From the NCBI RefSeq assembly GCF_047511655.1, contig NC_133391.1, forward strand, positions 132,278,906 to 132,342,905: a stretch of 64,000 nt of DNA, written 5' to 3'. The stretch's first letter is position 1, and each line of letters opens with the position of its first letter. Of the stretch, positions 26,745-37,755 are shown in pieces. The notes under the pieces were generated by a model that worked only from the letters and a program-made list of their open reading frames with translations, ran no database searches and had not been told where the DNA came from. This stretch comes from Castor canadensis. Its lineage: Eukaryota > Chordata > Mammalia > Rodentia > Castoridae. Position numbers and translations under genes: made by a program.

Positions 26745-27946
26745 TTACTCTCTACTGTCTTGCTTTTTCTTATCCTGTGGTTTGGTGCTGCCTGACTTTT
26801 CATGGTTAAGTTGGGTGTCACTTTCTGTGTGCAGGATCCCTTGCAGAATCTTTTGTAATGGTGGCTTTGTGGTCACATATTGTTTTAGTTTCTGCTTATC
26901 ATGGAAGACTTTTATTGCTCCATCTATTTTGAATGATAGCTTTGCTGGGTAGAGTATCCTGGGGTTGAAGTTATTTTCATTCAGTGCCCAGAAGATCTCA
27001 CCCCACGCTCTTCTTGCTTTTAATGTTTCTGTTGAGAAGTCTGCTTTGATTTTGATGGGTTTACCTTTGTATGTTACTTGTTTTTCTCTCTTACAGCCTT
27101 CAATATTCTTTCCTTAGTTTCTGAACTTGTTGTTTTAATGATGATATGTCGTGGAGTAGTTCTATTTTGATCTGGTCTGTTTGGTGTCCTGGAGGCCTCT
27201 TGCATTTGTATGGGAATATCTTTCTCTAGATTTGGGAAATTTTCCGTTATTATTTTGTTGAATATATTACGCATTCCCTTTGCTTGCACCTCTTCTCCTT
27301 CTTCGATGCCCATGATTCTCAAGTTTGGTCTTTTGATGGAGTCAGTGAGTTCTTGCATTTTCTTTTCACAGGTCTTGAGTTGTTTAATTAATAGTTCTTC
27401 GGTTTTTCCTTTAATTACCATTTCATCTTCAAGTTCTGAGATTCTGTCTTCTGTTTGTTCTATTCTGCTGGATTGGCCTTCCATTTTGTTTTGCAGTTCT
27501 GTGTCGTTCTTTTTTCTGAGGTTTTCCATATCCTGGCAGTTTTCTTCTTTATTGTTGTCTATTTTTGTCCTGAGTTCATTTATCCATTTATTCATTGTGT
27601 TCTCTCTTTCACTTTGGTGTTTATACAGTGCTTCTATGGTTTCCTTTATTTCTTCTTTTGCTTTTTCAAATTCTCTATTTTTGTTGTCTTGGAATTTCTT
27701 GAGTGTCTCCTGTACATTTTGGTTGACCCTATCCAGTATCATCTCTATAAAATTCTCATTGAGTACTTGTAGTATGTCTTCTTTTAAATTATTCTTGTGG
27801 GCTTCATTGGGTCCTTTGGCATAGTTTATCTTCATTTTGTTGGAGTCTGGATCTGAGTTTCTGTTCTCTTCATTCCCTTCTGGTTCCTGTACTAATTTTT
27901 TGCTGTGGGGAAACTGGTTTCCCTGTTTTTTCTGTCTTCCCGTCAT
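26745..27946 (-). pseudogene. L1 element C ORF1 (RNA-binding chaperone), frameshifted
   Basis: ORF1p normally forms coiled-coil trimers that coat L1 RNA in the cytoplasm. I take the start at Met 27946 (MTGRQKKQGNQ), because that is where the L1 ORF1 N-terminus usually begins; the open frame extends 23 codons further up to 28015. Visible: a long heptad-rich coiled coil (about residues 60-200, e.g. LRTKIDNNKEE, RISELEDEM), then the RRM-like domain (RIMGIEEGEE) and the start of the C-terminal domain (ASRTPNRPDQNR, PRHIIIK). The frame breaks near 27075 and continues in another frame to the stop at 26745-26747. Uninterrupted it would be about 400 codons, usual for L1s of this type. Confidence 0.9.
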
Positions 27947-28015
27947 TGTCCTTGGTGTTGTTACTGTCCCTGTACTGTGTGTAATTAAGTATTTTCTAGC
28001 TTGTAATAATAACAA

Positions 28016-28449
28016 TGGTAATATTTAGAATGGCAGAGTGAGCTGAGATGGACAGCAAGAAGTTAAAGAAAAGGGGAAAACAAATACACAGACAAGAGGG
28101 AGAAAGCAGAACAAGGTATCAGACAAGAGAGTTTCAAAGGTATAAACAGGGAGTGTTAGTGTACTAATTGACAGTAAGCTGAACAGACATTAGAGAGACA
28201 GAGAGAGGATTGAAAATCAAAGATAAAAAATAAAAAATAAGTAAATGAAAGTAATATCTATATATATAAATGAATTAAAATAAAATGGAAAATAGAAAAT
28301 TTAAAAAAAAAAAACCTCCAAGTTTATATGCAATGCAGTTTCAGTCTTAATAATTTGGGTGTCCGTCTCAGTCTCCAGTCCTGGAGATGGTGCCTCAGAT
28401 GTTGTTCTGTAGTTGTCTCATCAAAGGGGACGCATAAAGTAGAACAAAA

Positions 28450-28506
<57 letters not shown>

Positions 28507-29541
28507 CCCCACCAAGTGTCCCCAGTTCAAATGCAATACAGTTTCAGTAAGTTTTTCAGCTTGCAGGTGTAATTCGGTTGTTCTCTCATCAAAGGTAGGG
28601 AGAAAAAGAAAAAAAAGCGTCTGGAGACAGTTCTGAGAGTCTATCTGCAGCTGTGGCTTGCCTGCCTGCTGCTCTCAGCCTGTAGCTGGCGGCGTTATTT
28701 GTGCAGATCTCTGGGGTGAGCTAGCACTCACCTGGTCCCACAGGCTTTGTTTGCTCAGAGTTCTCCTGTGCAGGAGCCTCTGCTACAGGCTTTCCCCTTT
28801 CCAAGCACTGGGAAAGGTGACACTGCCCTGCATTGTCAGGCCTGCGTGTTTATCTACAGTTCATGTGGGAGGTGGGTCTTCCCCCCTCTCCTCTGAAGTT
28901 TTCTTCCCACTGCCACTTTCAGAAGCTTTCCTGCTCCTGCTTACTGGGTGGTGCTGCTGCTCCTGCCGGCCGCCATGTTTCTTTACAGTTCACGTGGGAA
29001 GTGGGTCTTCCCTCCTCTCACAAGCGTCCCCGCTCCTGGTTGCTGGGTGCGCACCCCACTCCTGCCAGAGGCTCTCCGGCCCACCCGGCTTGCTTATTTA
29101 TAGTCCCAGGAAGGGTTCCCTTCCCCCAATCTTCAGCGCTCAGGGTGCCCCACCCTCTTTCCAGCGTGTCTTAACTATTCTTATTGCTTATTACTCAGTT
29201 TCTCTTTTTTTTTCCCTGGGTGGAGGTCAGTCTGTCCAGGGGGCTATGCTGCTCTGGCCCAGGCTTGTCTGTGGGGCTACCGCGGTACCGCGAAGCTCAC
29301 CTGGTCCACGTCTTCCCAAGCCGTATGGGCGCCGGCCACTGGCGGCCCCGGGGGCCCTCCTCGTTTCTCCGTTTAACGTGAAGTGGAGATTCTCTGCACC
29401 GGCTGGAGATGTGGAGGGGTCAAAGTTATGCCTTTTCTCGGTGATTATGCCTGCAAAGTGTGTCTCCAGCGTCTCTCCAAGATTTCACTATAGGAGGTTC
29501 GCTTTCTGCTTCCTACCTCTAGCCGCCATCTTGGAATTCTC
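28016..29541 (-). promoter_or_regulatory. L1 element C 5' UTR / internal promoter
   Basis: GC- and CpG-rich upstream half (28650-29541) with a YY1-type site CAAGATGGCGGC at 29522-29533, placed at the very 5' end as in human L1, where YY1 positions the transcription start. It contains about three imperfect tandem units (28841-29150) and a (CA)n microsatellite at 28453-28502. The proximal half (28016-28640) is A-rich. Confidence 0.75.
28453..28502. repeat. (CA)n microsatellite inside L1 5' UTR
   Basis: About 25 uninterrupted CA units. The equivalent site in element D (about 47405-47430) has no CA expansion. Confidence 0.95.
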
Positions 29542-29569
29542 ACAACTACAGCTCTTAAATCAGTGTTAG
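28658..29569 (+). other. 303-codon open frame antisense to L1 5' UTR
   Basis: An uninterrupted frame crosses nearly the whole GC-rich half of the element C 5' UTR in the antisense direction and ends just past the L1 edge. It is rich in Leu, Pro, Ser and Cys and has an internal repeat (STVHVGGGSSPL and FTVHVGSGSSLL). No known domain. In element D the same strand is open only in shorter pieces (47556-47921, 48223-48672). It could be chance in GC-rich DNA, or an ORF0-like frame read from an antisense promoter. Confidence 0.3.
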
Positions 29570-29723
29570 CCTTTTTCACCCATGTTCCTTATCTGAACCA
29601 CAGAATACAGAAAATAATATAAATGAGCACTGAATTTTATCAAGAACAGAACATAATTAGTACCAATCTAGGTGGATAGAAGTTCATTTATATCATATGT
29701 AATAAAACATCATATATAATAAA

Positions 29724-30140
29724 TGCTATTATAGTTTGAATATGAAGTGTCCCCCAAAAAATCTTATATGTTGAAGGCTTGGTCCCCAGCTGGTGCTGTT
29801 AAGAAGTGATCAGATCATGGGTTAATCCATCAATGAGTTTGCACTGAATGGATGATTAGGAAGTAGGGCCTAGTTGGAGGAAGTAGGTCTCAGGGGGCAT
29901 GCCCTTGAAGGGTATACCTTGTCCCTGGTCCCTCCCTGTCCATCTCTGCCTGCTGCCCACTGTAAGGTGAGCCACTTTGCTCCGCCACACACTCCCCATC
30001 TGGATACTCCACCACGCATAGGCCCAGAAGCAATGGAGCCAAGTGACTGAAACCTCTGAAAGCATGAACCAAAATAAGCTTTCCTCCTTTAAGTTTATTT
30101 TTCTGTTATTCTGTCTGAGAGACAGAAAGCAACTGATACA
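29724..30140 (+). repeat. MaLR-type solo LTR, plus
   Basis: It begins tgctattatagtttgaatat and continues gaaggcttggtccccagctg, tagggcctagttggaggaag and gggcatgcccttgaagggta, then ccaaaataagctttcctcct and ends ...gcaactgataca. This is the MST/MT-like LTR layout of non-autonomous ERVL-MaLR elements. No internal region is attached. Confidence 0.85.
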
Positions 30141-31129
30141 GATACTTTAGGGCATTAGGCTTAAGTCTCATAGAGAACACTTCAGAAAGTCCAAAGTGAA
30201 TAACCAAAAAGGTATTTGGAATTATTGAATATTGAGCAATTATAATATTTTTGAAATACACTTATGATCTCATAAACAAATACGTTGGTGGATAACATTC
30301 CTTTAGATTAATAAACTCTGTTTACTTTCAAAACATAGATTTTAAGCTATCTAGCTATGCCTTCTACAGTTTTTATCTCAAACTTTGTGCTTTCAAGAAG
30401 CAACAATCCCATTGCCAGGGCTTGGGAGTTTAATAGACTAATCACAAAATGTGCTCAGGACTCCACTAACTTAGGAAAGGAAAACCACAGTAAAATGCCA
30501 AAACCTCTGTGTACACCATTCCACTTAAGAAAGAGAACAATGATGCAAATAGGGCACTTTAAAGTGGAGTTTCCGAAGTCTCCTTTCCTGAAATATAATA
30601 GAATCACAAAATACCTTTCCAGGGAAATCAAGTGAACTCCATTACCTCAGCATGCTGAGCACTAATGCAGGCTCACTTTTTCTGGAAATTCTACAGGCCT
30701 TTCAACCATTTGCCTTGTTAATTACTCTGCAAAAGTGTTTCTTGAAGAAACTGCAAATGGAGAATATTATCTTCATTTTCACATAACCAAGCATAGCTCA
30801 CAAATACCAAATGTTTTCCCCTTATAACTATAACTAAAGAAAACCTGAGGAAGACAGCAGACACTCACACTTCTTTCATTGTCACTGATCAAATTTTGAT
30901 CAGTGGGCATTAACTGGGAGCTTGTTTAGTGATGCAAATTCTCCCACTCTTTTGGACTTGTCTCTCAGTTCTTCCTCTCCTCAACCCTGCTTCCAACCCA
31001 TCCCTTTCACGGCATCGATAAGCATGCTATGCCCAAAGCTGGAGTAACTGCAAGAAACTTTCACAATACAAGAGAAAGTCTGCCACGTTCCTGTGCAAAT
31101 TGGCATTTGGGAGTATACTTGCATTGATT
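30141..31129. other. Unassigned unique DNA
   Basis: The 92-codon plus frame at 30357-30635 has no recognised content. No repeat seen. Confidence 0.5.
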
Positions 31130-31215
31130 TTTTTCTTTTGGTGGCACTGGAGTTTGAACTCAGGGCCTAATGTTTGCTAGGCAGGTATTATACACTTGAT
31201 TGATTCCAGAGTCCC
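31130..31215 (-). mobile_element. ID-like SINE, minus
   Basis: ttttggtggcactggagttt, gaactcagggcctaatgttt, gctaggcaggtattatacac. Confidence 0.8.
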
Positions 31216-31357
31216 CATTTGGCAGTATATTAGGCATTCCATAACACTTGTTGAATGGATGAATAGACCAGTCATTATGGCTCACAAATTTTCATATCCA
31301 AATGCAAATAACTTCTATAGCTGTATTTCTCAACTTTAGAAAACCCACTCTCACTTT

Positions 31358-31688
31358 TTTGGGGCTTTTTTGGCGGTACTAGGATTTGAATTCAGGGCTT
31401 GTGCTTGCTAGGCAGGCACTCTACCACTTGAGCCATGCCTCCAGCACATTTAGCTTTAGGTATTTTTCAAATAGGGTCTTGCACTTATGCCTGGTCATCC
31501 TGGACCATGGCTATTTATACTTCCAGCATAGCTGGAATGACAGGCACTTATCACCACACCCAACTTTTATTGGTTCAGATGGGGTCTTGTGAACATTTTG
31601 CACAGGCTAGCCTCTAGCTTCAATCCTCCCAATCTCTGCCTCCTGAGTAGCTAGGATTACAGGCGTGAGCCACTGCCACTGCCCACCC
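31358..31688 (-). mobile_element. Composite B1-ID SINE, minus, full length
   Basis: Left end is the reversed ID-like tail (ggcggtactaggatttgaat ... accacttgagccatgcctcc). Right end is the reversed 7SL-like head (ctctgcctcctgagtagcta, ggattacaggcgtgagccac). Length about 330 bp, the longest intact unit of this family here. Confidence 0.9.
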
Positions 31689-32506
31689 TTCCCTCTCACT
31701 TTTGATCAACATAGAAATCTGACTCACTGTCAAAGATAGCACGTAGTTGATGACTCTATCTAGTTGAAAATCTGTGACATATTGAAGATAGTGTCAATCC
31801 TCTGCATATCCCATGAGAACAAGAAGATTTGGTCTAACATGTTCTCTATAATTTGTATTGGAACTGTAGTAGGCCTTTTAAGTTTTGATTTTAAGCAAAC
31901 GAATCTATGACTTCAGTTCTTTGCAACCTACCATCTTTGTTAGTTTTCTACACACAGGGAATACGGCCTGTGCAATTACATCTCTAGGGTCCCACACTTG
32001 GGATGTCTTTGCTTTGGTTTAGTGCTTTGCTATTGCTGTCTTAAAACTCTCAATACTTTTTGAACAAGAAGCCCCAGGTTTTCCTTTTACACTGATTATG
32101 CAGCCTGTCCTGTCTATAAGCCTGCTTCTTAATAAAGGATGCTATTCAGAATCATCTAAATTCTTTCCCAAATACACTTACCATTCATTACCTAGAATTC
32201 ATTATCACAGTTTATAGTACAGTATCTGTGAGTCCTAGGCTTCCTTCCCTGGACACCTTTTATCTCTCCTGATTTCTCTCCTGGCACAAGGAATGGGAAC
32301 TATGCCAATGGTAGTGAAAAGAAAATAGCATGAGCACCAAAGGGCTTTGGCATCATCAGCCAGCAACCATTTCTGTGCAGCTGCATGTGCTCATACTCAC
32401 AGTGCCCTTCTCATGGGAGCTCAGTCTCAGCAGAATGTGATAGCATTTGCTATCAAATGTAGGTGAGCTAGTAATGAGCTTCAAAGAGTGATGGGTCCCA
32501 AACCAG
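31689..32506. other. Unassigned unique DNA
   Basis: No gene or recognised repeat. Confidence 0.5.
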
Positions 32507-32884
32507 CACTATAGTTTGGATCTCAAGTGTCCCTCAAAGTTTCATGTGATAAGGGCTTATTCCCCAGGTGGTGCTACTGGGAAGTGGTAGAACTTACAAA
32601 ATGTAAAGCCTAGCTTAGTAGGATGTCATTAGGTAATTGGGGCATGCCCTTGAAGGGGATTTGGGGACTCTGGCTCTCTGCTCCATTTCTTTCCCTCCCT
32701 GTCCATGGGGTGAGAGGCTTTGCTCCATCACACACTCCTGCCACAATGTAGTTCCTCACCAAAGGCCTAAAAGCAACAAGGTCAAGTGATCATGGATTAG
32801 AACTTCTAAAACCATGAACCCAAATAAACCTTTGCTAGGTTGACTGTTTTAGGTGTTTGTAATAGTGATGGAAAGTTGACAACA
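32507..32884 (+). repeat. MaLR-type solo LTR, plus
   Basis: ctatagtttggatctcaagt, tattccccaggtggtgctac, gggcatgcccttgaagggga, aaccatgaacccaaataaac and gtaatagtgatggaaagttg: the same layout as 29724-30140 but more diverged. Confidence 0.85.
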
Positions 32885-33732
32885 CAAGCAGAATTTCAGA
32901 AGAGGAAGAACATGTGATTCCACAGAGAGCATTCTGGGTAAAAGACAAATGAATACCACAAGATACTAGCAAAGACACTTGCTAAGCCAGAGCAGTGAGC
33001 TTATTCTGAGCTATACCAGAAAGGTCCTCTCGCAACTCACACGTTGAATGGCTGGGTCTCATAAAACCATGTGAAAATCAGGAACCACATGAGTGTCAAA
33101 GAAAGGAACAGCAGCATACGATACAGGTTGGAAGGGTAATTCATTGGAAATGGGCTTTACAAACGGTACCCTAGAGGCAGAAGAACTCACCATTTTCTTT
33201 CCATCCTTCAAGTAGTTCTTAAAATCCATCTTCTTGTAACACTCCCTCACTCAATAAATATTAAATGAGTCGTGCTGGTAACAGTGCTGCAGTGGCTCCT
33301 GAAGGCTCCCCAGTGGGCACTGAGGTTAAGTATTTGGAAAGGAGTCAGTGACTATTAGGAGAGGTCTGATAGTAGGACTGCTTAAGTGCATGTGCTCATC
33401 CAAACCAAGGTACTGGAGGAGATAAAGTCTAAGTAGGGTAGAAGCAAAGGTGTGCTTATCATATCAATGTCAGCAAGGCAGCCTTGACCACATAGAGCAG
33501 AAACACAGAAAGCAATGACTCAAATTGCAATTTAACAAAGACTTTTAAAAGAATAAAAAAACAGGTAGTTGAAACCAATGTTTCATGTTGCTAGATGGAC
33601 AAACTAAAAAGCCGAAAGCTATTTATGTAAAGAAAGGGTATCTAAGAACATAGCTGTTAACCAAGTAAGGATGACGATCCCTTTCTTGGCAAAATTTTGT
33701 CTGCCCTTCACCTTGTTATCACAGTGTGTATG
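32885..33732. other. Unassigned unique DNA
   Basis: Contains a 63-codon minus frame at 33059-33250 without recognised domain or splice sites. Confidence 0.5.
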
Positions 33733-33835
33733 TGTTGTGGGGTTTTTATTCTGTTGCAGTACTGCAGATCTAACCCAGGGCCTCACGCATACTGATCAAG
33801 CACTCCACCATAGAACTACATCACCAGCCCTGCTG
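33733..33835 (-). mobile_element. ID-like SINE, minus, diverged
   Basis: gcagtactgcagatctaacc, cagggcctcacgcatactga and tcaagcactccaccatagaa. Confidence 0.65.
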
Positions 33836-34689
33836 TTGGTTTTGTTTTTGCAAGAAGTAATTGTATGAGATTCTATGTCAACTGTAACAGAGAATTTTGT
33901 GTCTCATTTTTGTAAGATAATATTTACCTTTAAGGTTACTCATAATTGTGCAGTTGGGAAATATCTTTTGCTTGAATTCGGACTTAGAATGTAGAAAACT
34001 GCAAAGGAATGTCATTTCCTTCTCAACAACAACAAAAATCAAATTTTTTGAGCCTATCAAAGAGCTACATTCCCAAGGCAACCAATGAAAAAAAGACAAG
34101 TGCCTGCCAGGAAAGATGGAATGTACAAACTGTTTCTCCTTTAGTGAGCACAGGAGAACTGGTCACCATACAAGCTGCTTGAGAGATGAGTGAAATTTGT
34201 GATGAACTCTGAAAGACAAATGTAGGCAAGCATGTCTGCTTCAAATAGGTGGGAGACACAGATGCAAAGAAGCCTTTTGCCACTAACTGCTCATTGGAAA
34301 AATTAGGGCAGGGCAGGAAATCTGATTTATTTCACCGCAACCCTCTCCCCAGTGAAGCAGGGAAACAAGGTGTGATCAGAAGCTAAAAGCATGGGGCAAG
34401 GAACCCTAGCGCTCCCAGAGCACAGATGAAATGCCACTACTTTGTAGGAAAAATAAAAGCAAATTTACCTGCTTCTGAGAAAGGGCAGGAAATCCTCTCA
34501 TTCCCAAGAAATGAACAAAAATTCATTTGACACTGGGAGAGTGTAAAAGGAAAGACTATCTACCCTTGGGGAAACCAATAGGCCCAAGATCTTTCGCTTA
34601 TTTCCACAAAAGGTTTGTTACCAACAGGGAGAAACAGGAAACTATCTAGCCAAGACCAACTTCAGATAAAGGCAGAGTTTGTTTGCCAG

Positions 34690-35065
34690 GAGAATATTCT
34701 TGTTCTTGTGTAATCTCCCTCCTTAAATATGGATTGGTGCTATGGCTTATTTCAGCCAACAGAATGTAGCAGAAGTTCCGCATGATTGGGAACTCTCAGC
34801 TGACATTCAAGAAAAGGACTTTCTGCTGGAGAGCTCCCATCCAGAGACCATGTGGAAAGGACTGGTGAAGAAGAGGCCCTGATACTATACAAGAGAGAAC
34901 CAAAGGACCCAGCCAAAAAGAAGAACCCTGACCACATCTATGATGCCCAGTTGAATTAGTCTAGTAGCCTCTCATCCCAGCTGAGATACCACGTATCTGA
35001 CTAAAGAAGCAATTTTGGTCATTTTAACCCAATAGACATCTTAGAGAACAGTGACAAGATATTCT
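34690..35065 (+). repeat. Possible old LTR remnant (MLT-like)
   Basis: ttcagccaacagaatgtagc, then gagagctcccatccagagac, ccatgtggaaaggactggtg and gaagcaattttggtcatttt follow the order of MLT-type LTRs. Ends are not defined. Confidence 0.35.
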
Positions 35066-35104
35066 ACTTGCCTGGTATGAATTCTTAACACACAGAACCA
35101 TAAG

Positions 35105-35461
35105 TCAGTTTTCCATCAGTATAGCAAAATATCTGAGGCAACTAACTTATAAAAAGAAAGGGCTTATCTAGCTCAGCGTTAGAGGCTCAATGTCTCTTGT
35201 GAGGTCTGGTCTTTAGTGAGGGTGGTGGGCTGTGGCACATCATGGCAGGAATGCATGTAGGAAGGAATGAGAAGTCACATATTCAGCCAGAAACAGAGAG
35301 AGCAAGAGAGCAAACTCTTTGAAGGCACACCCCCAGTTATTCAAGGACCTCCCACTAGGCTCCAACTCTTAAAGTCCACACTACCTCCCGTAACCAGCAC
35401 CCTGAGTACCAAGTCTTTACATATGGATCTTTGAGGGACATTAAACATCCAAACCATAGCA
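35105..35461 (-). repeat. MaLR solo LTR, minus, with 5-bp TSD
   Basis: The plus strand reads tcagttttccatcagtatag, gtggcacatcatggcaggaa, ggcacacccccagttattca and catccaaaccatagca, a reversed MaLR LTR of 357 bp. It is flanked by ATAAG at 35100-35104 and 35462-35466, the 5-bp duplication expected of LTR integration. No coding region remains. Confidence 0.9.
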
Positions 35462-35466
35462 ATAAG

Positions 35467-37289
35467 AAATGATAAATGGTTGATGGTTTAAAGACACTAT
35501 ATTTGGGGTAGTTTTTTGTTTTTGTTTTTGTTTTCTCAATGTAGCAATAGATGACTGAAATGGGGGGATGACTTTTTTTGTTGACAAGTCTCACAAAACT
35601 TTTGGCTCTTCAAACTAGATGCATGTATATATCTTACTTGAAGTTTTACATTTTTAAAGGTAAAAATAAGACGAACAAAAGTAGATCAGCTAAACTTCTG
35701 ATGAACTATTATATCTTAATTAATAAACTAGGGTTGCTCTCTCACATATAATTTTTAAATATAAAAATACTCCTAGAGCAGAAATTTTTCATCACCAGTT
35801 AATCTTTACAAAAGAAAATCATTTTTGCCCACAAATTAATGGAAGTATAGCAAGTATACCAAAGTGTTCTAGTGCTTCAAAGCTTAAACAAAAGAAAAAT
35901 CAAATTTCTATCACCTGGCTGGTTTTAAAAAGCTACTTACATTTAAATAATAAATTCATGATTTTGTCAACTATACTTTTTAAATTTACAACTGTTTCTT
36001 GTTTAAGTTCTTATATTTATCTATCTTGCAATAAAATATGCTACATAAAGACATTTCACAAATGTATTTTTTAAGCCTTGCCCAATAAGATTTGGATTTG
36101 TAAAAGAAAAAAACAAAGTCAGAGGGGAGTTAGCTGAAATGAGAATGGATTGTGTTTGAGGAAGATGAGAAATCCTTCCATTTTATTTAAAATGTGTTAG
36201 TAATTGGCAAAAAAAAAAAAAAAGTAAAACTAAGAACTCCAGCCAGTTGGTCTTTTGCTTGGAGAAATTAACAGCATTTCTTCAGTTTACATGGAGTGAT
36301 AATTGGAGCAATGCAAGCTGAGAGTAAATTTAAAAAGAATGTTTACAAAAACAATTAGCACTTTCACTGACAAGCTTAAGTGTGAGTGTGAGTGTAAATC
36401 AGTCCTTCAGGAAGTCTTATAGCCAATGAAAACAAAAATTCCAAAACAGAGAAATTAATAACAGCTTGGTGGAATATTTAAAGGGTATCTAAGAAGTTTT
36501 TCTCTTGTTTTCTAATGGAATAATTTTGAGATGTTAGTGTTTCACTTTCTTGTTTTTCCCTCTTTCTTCATACAAACAAGAAGCTAGGACCTTTGTTATT
36601 TCTTTGACTCACAATGTGCACAGACTGGAAATGTCTACTTGAAGTCAATTCTTCCAGTCTTTGGGGAGAGCCTAAATTAATGAAAGAGCTGTCCCCTGGA
36701 TGGAAGGAGAGCTGCTTTGAAGGGCACCAGAAAGTAGTGAAAACACCGAAATTTGGGATAGGTCAAGGATTTGTAGGTTCTACTACTTTGATGGCCTGTG
36801 CCCCTCTCAGCGATCATGCCCCCAAAGAAGATGACTATGGAGTACACCTAGGATAGTTAGACCTTGGGAACAGGAGCTCTCAGCTTTGGCAAAGACTCCC
36901 TGCCCCAGTATAGCATGACAGCAGCAAGGTCACTGGCCCTTCATGCACTACCCATGGGCTGAGAGCACCACATCTATTTCAGCAGTAACCAAGGTGGACA
37001 GGTGATCAGTAACTAAAGGACCACCCAGGGCTTTAGTGGAGCGCACCCATGAATGTGTGTATCAGGGAGAGGGTAATACCCAGTAATAACTCTGAGATCA
37101 AACTTCCACTTATTCCAATAAGATGGGGACTGTCAGATTCAAGTTGAATTTTTAAAGCTATAATCATATCACATTCAAAAGTTGTAGAATAGGATTGACA
37201 CCCACACCCCTGCTCTAAATTATGCATCATTCGTGTAATAATTTACCTTTCATGTTAATATAGCTTCTACAATGATCTTCCCTCCTTTT
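35467..37289. other. Unassigned DNA
   Basis: Mostly AT-rich and unique. The 80-codon plus frame 36614-36856 has no recognised domain or clear splice sites. Confidence 0.5.
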
Positions 37290-37755
37290 ACTTATGCTCC
37301 TGCGCGATGCTTTCTCTCCAGTATGGGTTGAAACTAGTGATTTACTTCTAACAAGTAGGATACAGCAAAAATGATGGAAGGTCAGGTTAGGAGACTGTGA
37401 CTTGACTTTCTCTTGCCCTCTCACTTGCTCACTCCAATGAAGCCAGCTGCCAGATTGTAAACTACATTATGGAGAGGCAGATAAGTTAAAGAAATCAGGG
37501 CAGCCTTTGGTTAGTAGCTCATAAGAAATTCAGATCCACAGTCTAACAACAAGTTGAGTAAGCCTAGAATCAGATTCTTTCCCATTCAAGCCCTGAGATG
37601 ACTCCATCACAGCCAATACCTTGACTGACCCCAGACCAGAAGAGTAGCAAAGCCATGCCAAGATTATTAACTCACAGAAAGGGGTTAAGATACTAAAATG
37701 TTGTTTTATGCTACTCAGTTTAAGGGTAATTTATTATGCATTAATAGATAACCAA
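37290..37755 (+). repeat. MLT1-like LTR
   Basis: Ordered matches to the MLT1 layout: ttacttctaacaagtaggat, cagctgccagattgtaaact, tatggagaggcagataagtt, gaagagtagcaaagccatgc, aatgttgttttatgctactc and taatttattatgcattaata, ending ...gataac. Confidence 0.6.

Larger units (their letters stand above)
22385..29541 (-). mobile_element. Full-length young L1 (element C), minus strand
   Basis: All parts are present in order on the minus strand: 5' UTR (28016-29541), ORF1 (27946-26745), a 50-nt spacer, ORF2 (26694-22879), 3' UTR with a long polypurine/G-rich tract (reverse of 22440-22500) and an A-rich tail. A 15-bp TSD, ACAACTACAGCTCTT, lies at 22370-22384 and 29542-29556 (tail T/A bases make the left edge ambiguous by a few bases). 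The 5' terminus, GAGAATTCCAAGATGGCGGC, matches that of element D, so both are complete at the 5' end. Frameshifts in both ORFs make it inactive. Confidence 0.96.

Noticed and set aside
30357-30635. 92-codon plus-strand frame as a possible gene
   Set aside because: No domain, signal or splice context; compatible with chance.
36614-36856. 80-codon plus-strand frame as an exon
   Set aside because: No flanking consensus splice sites stand out and the protein text is not recognised.
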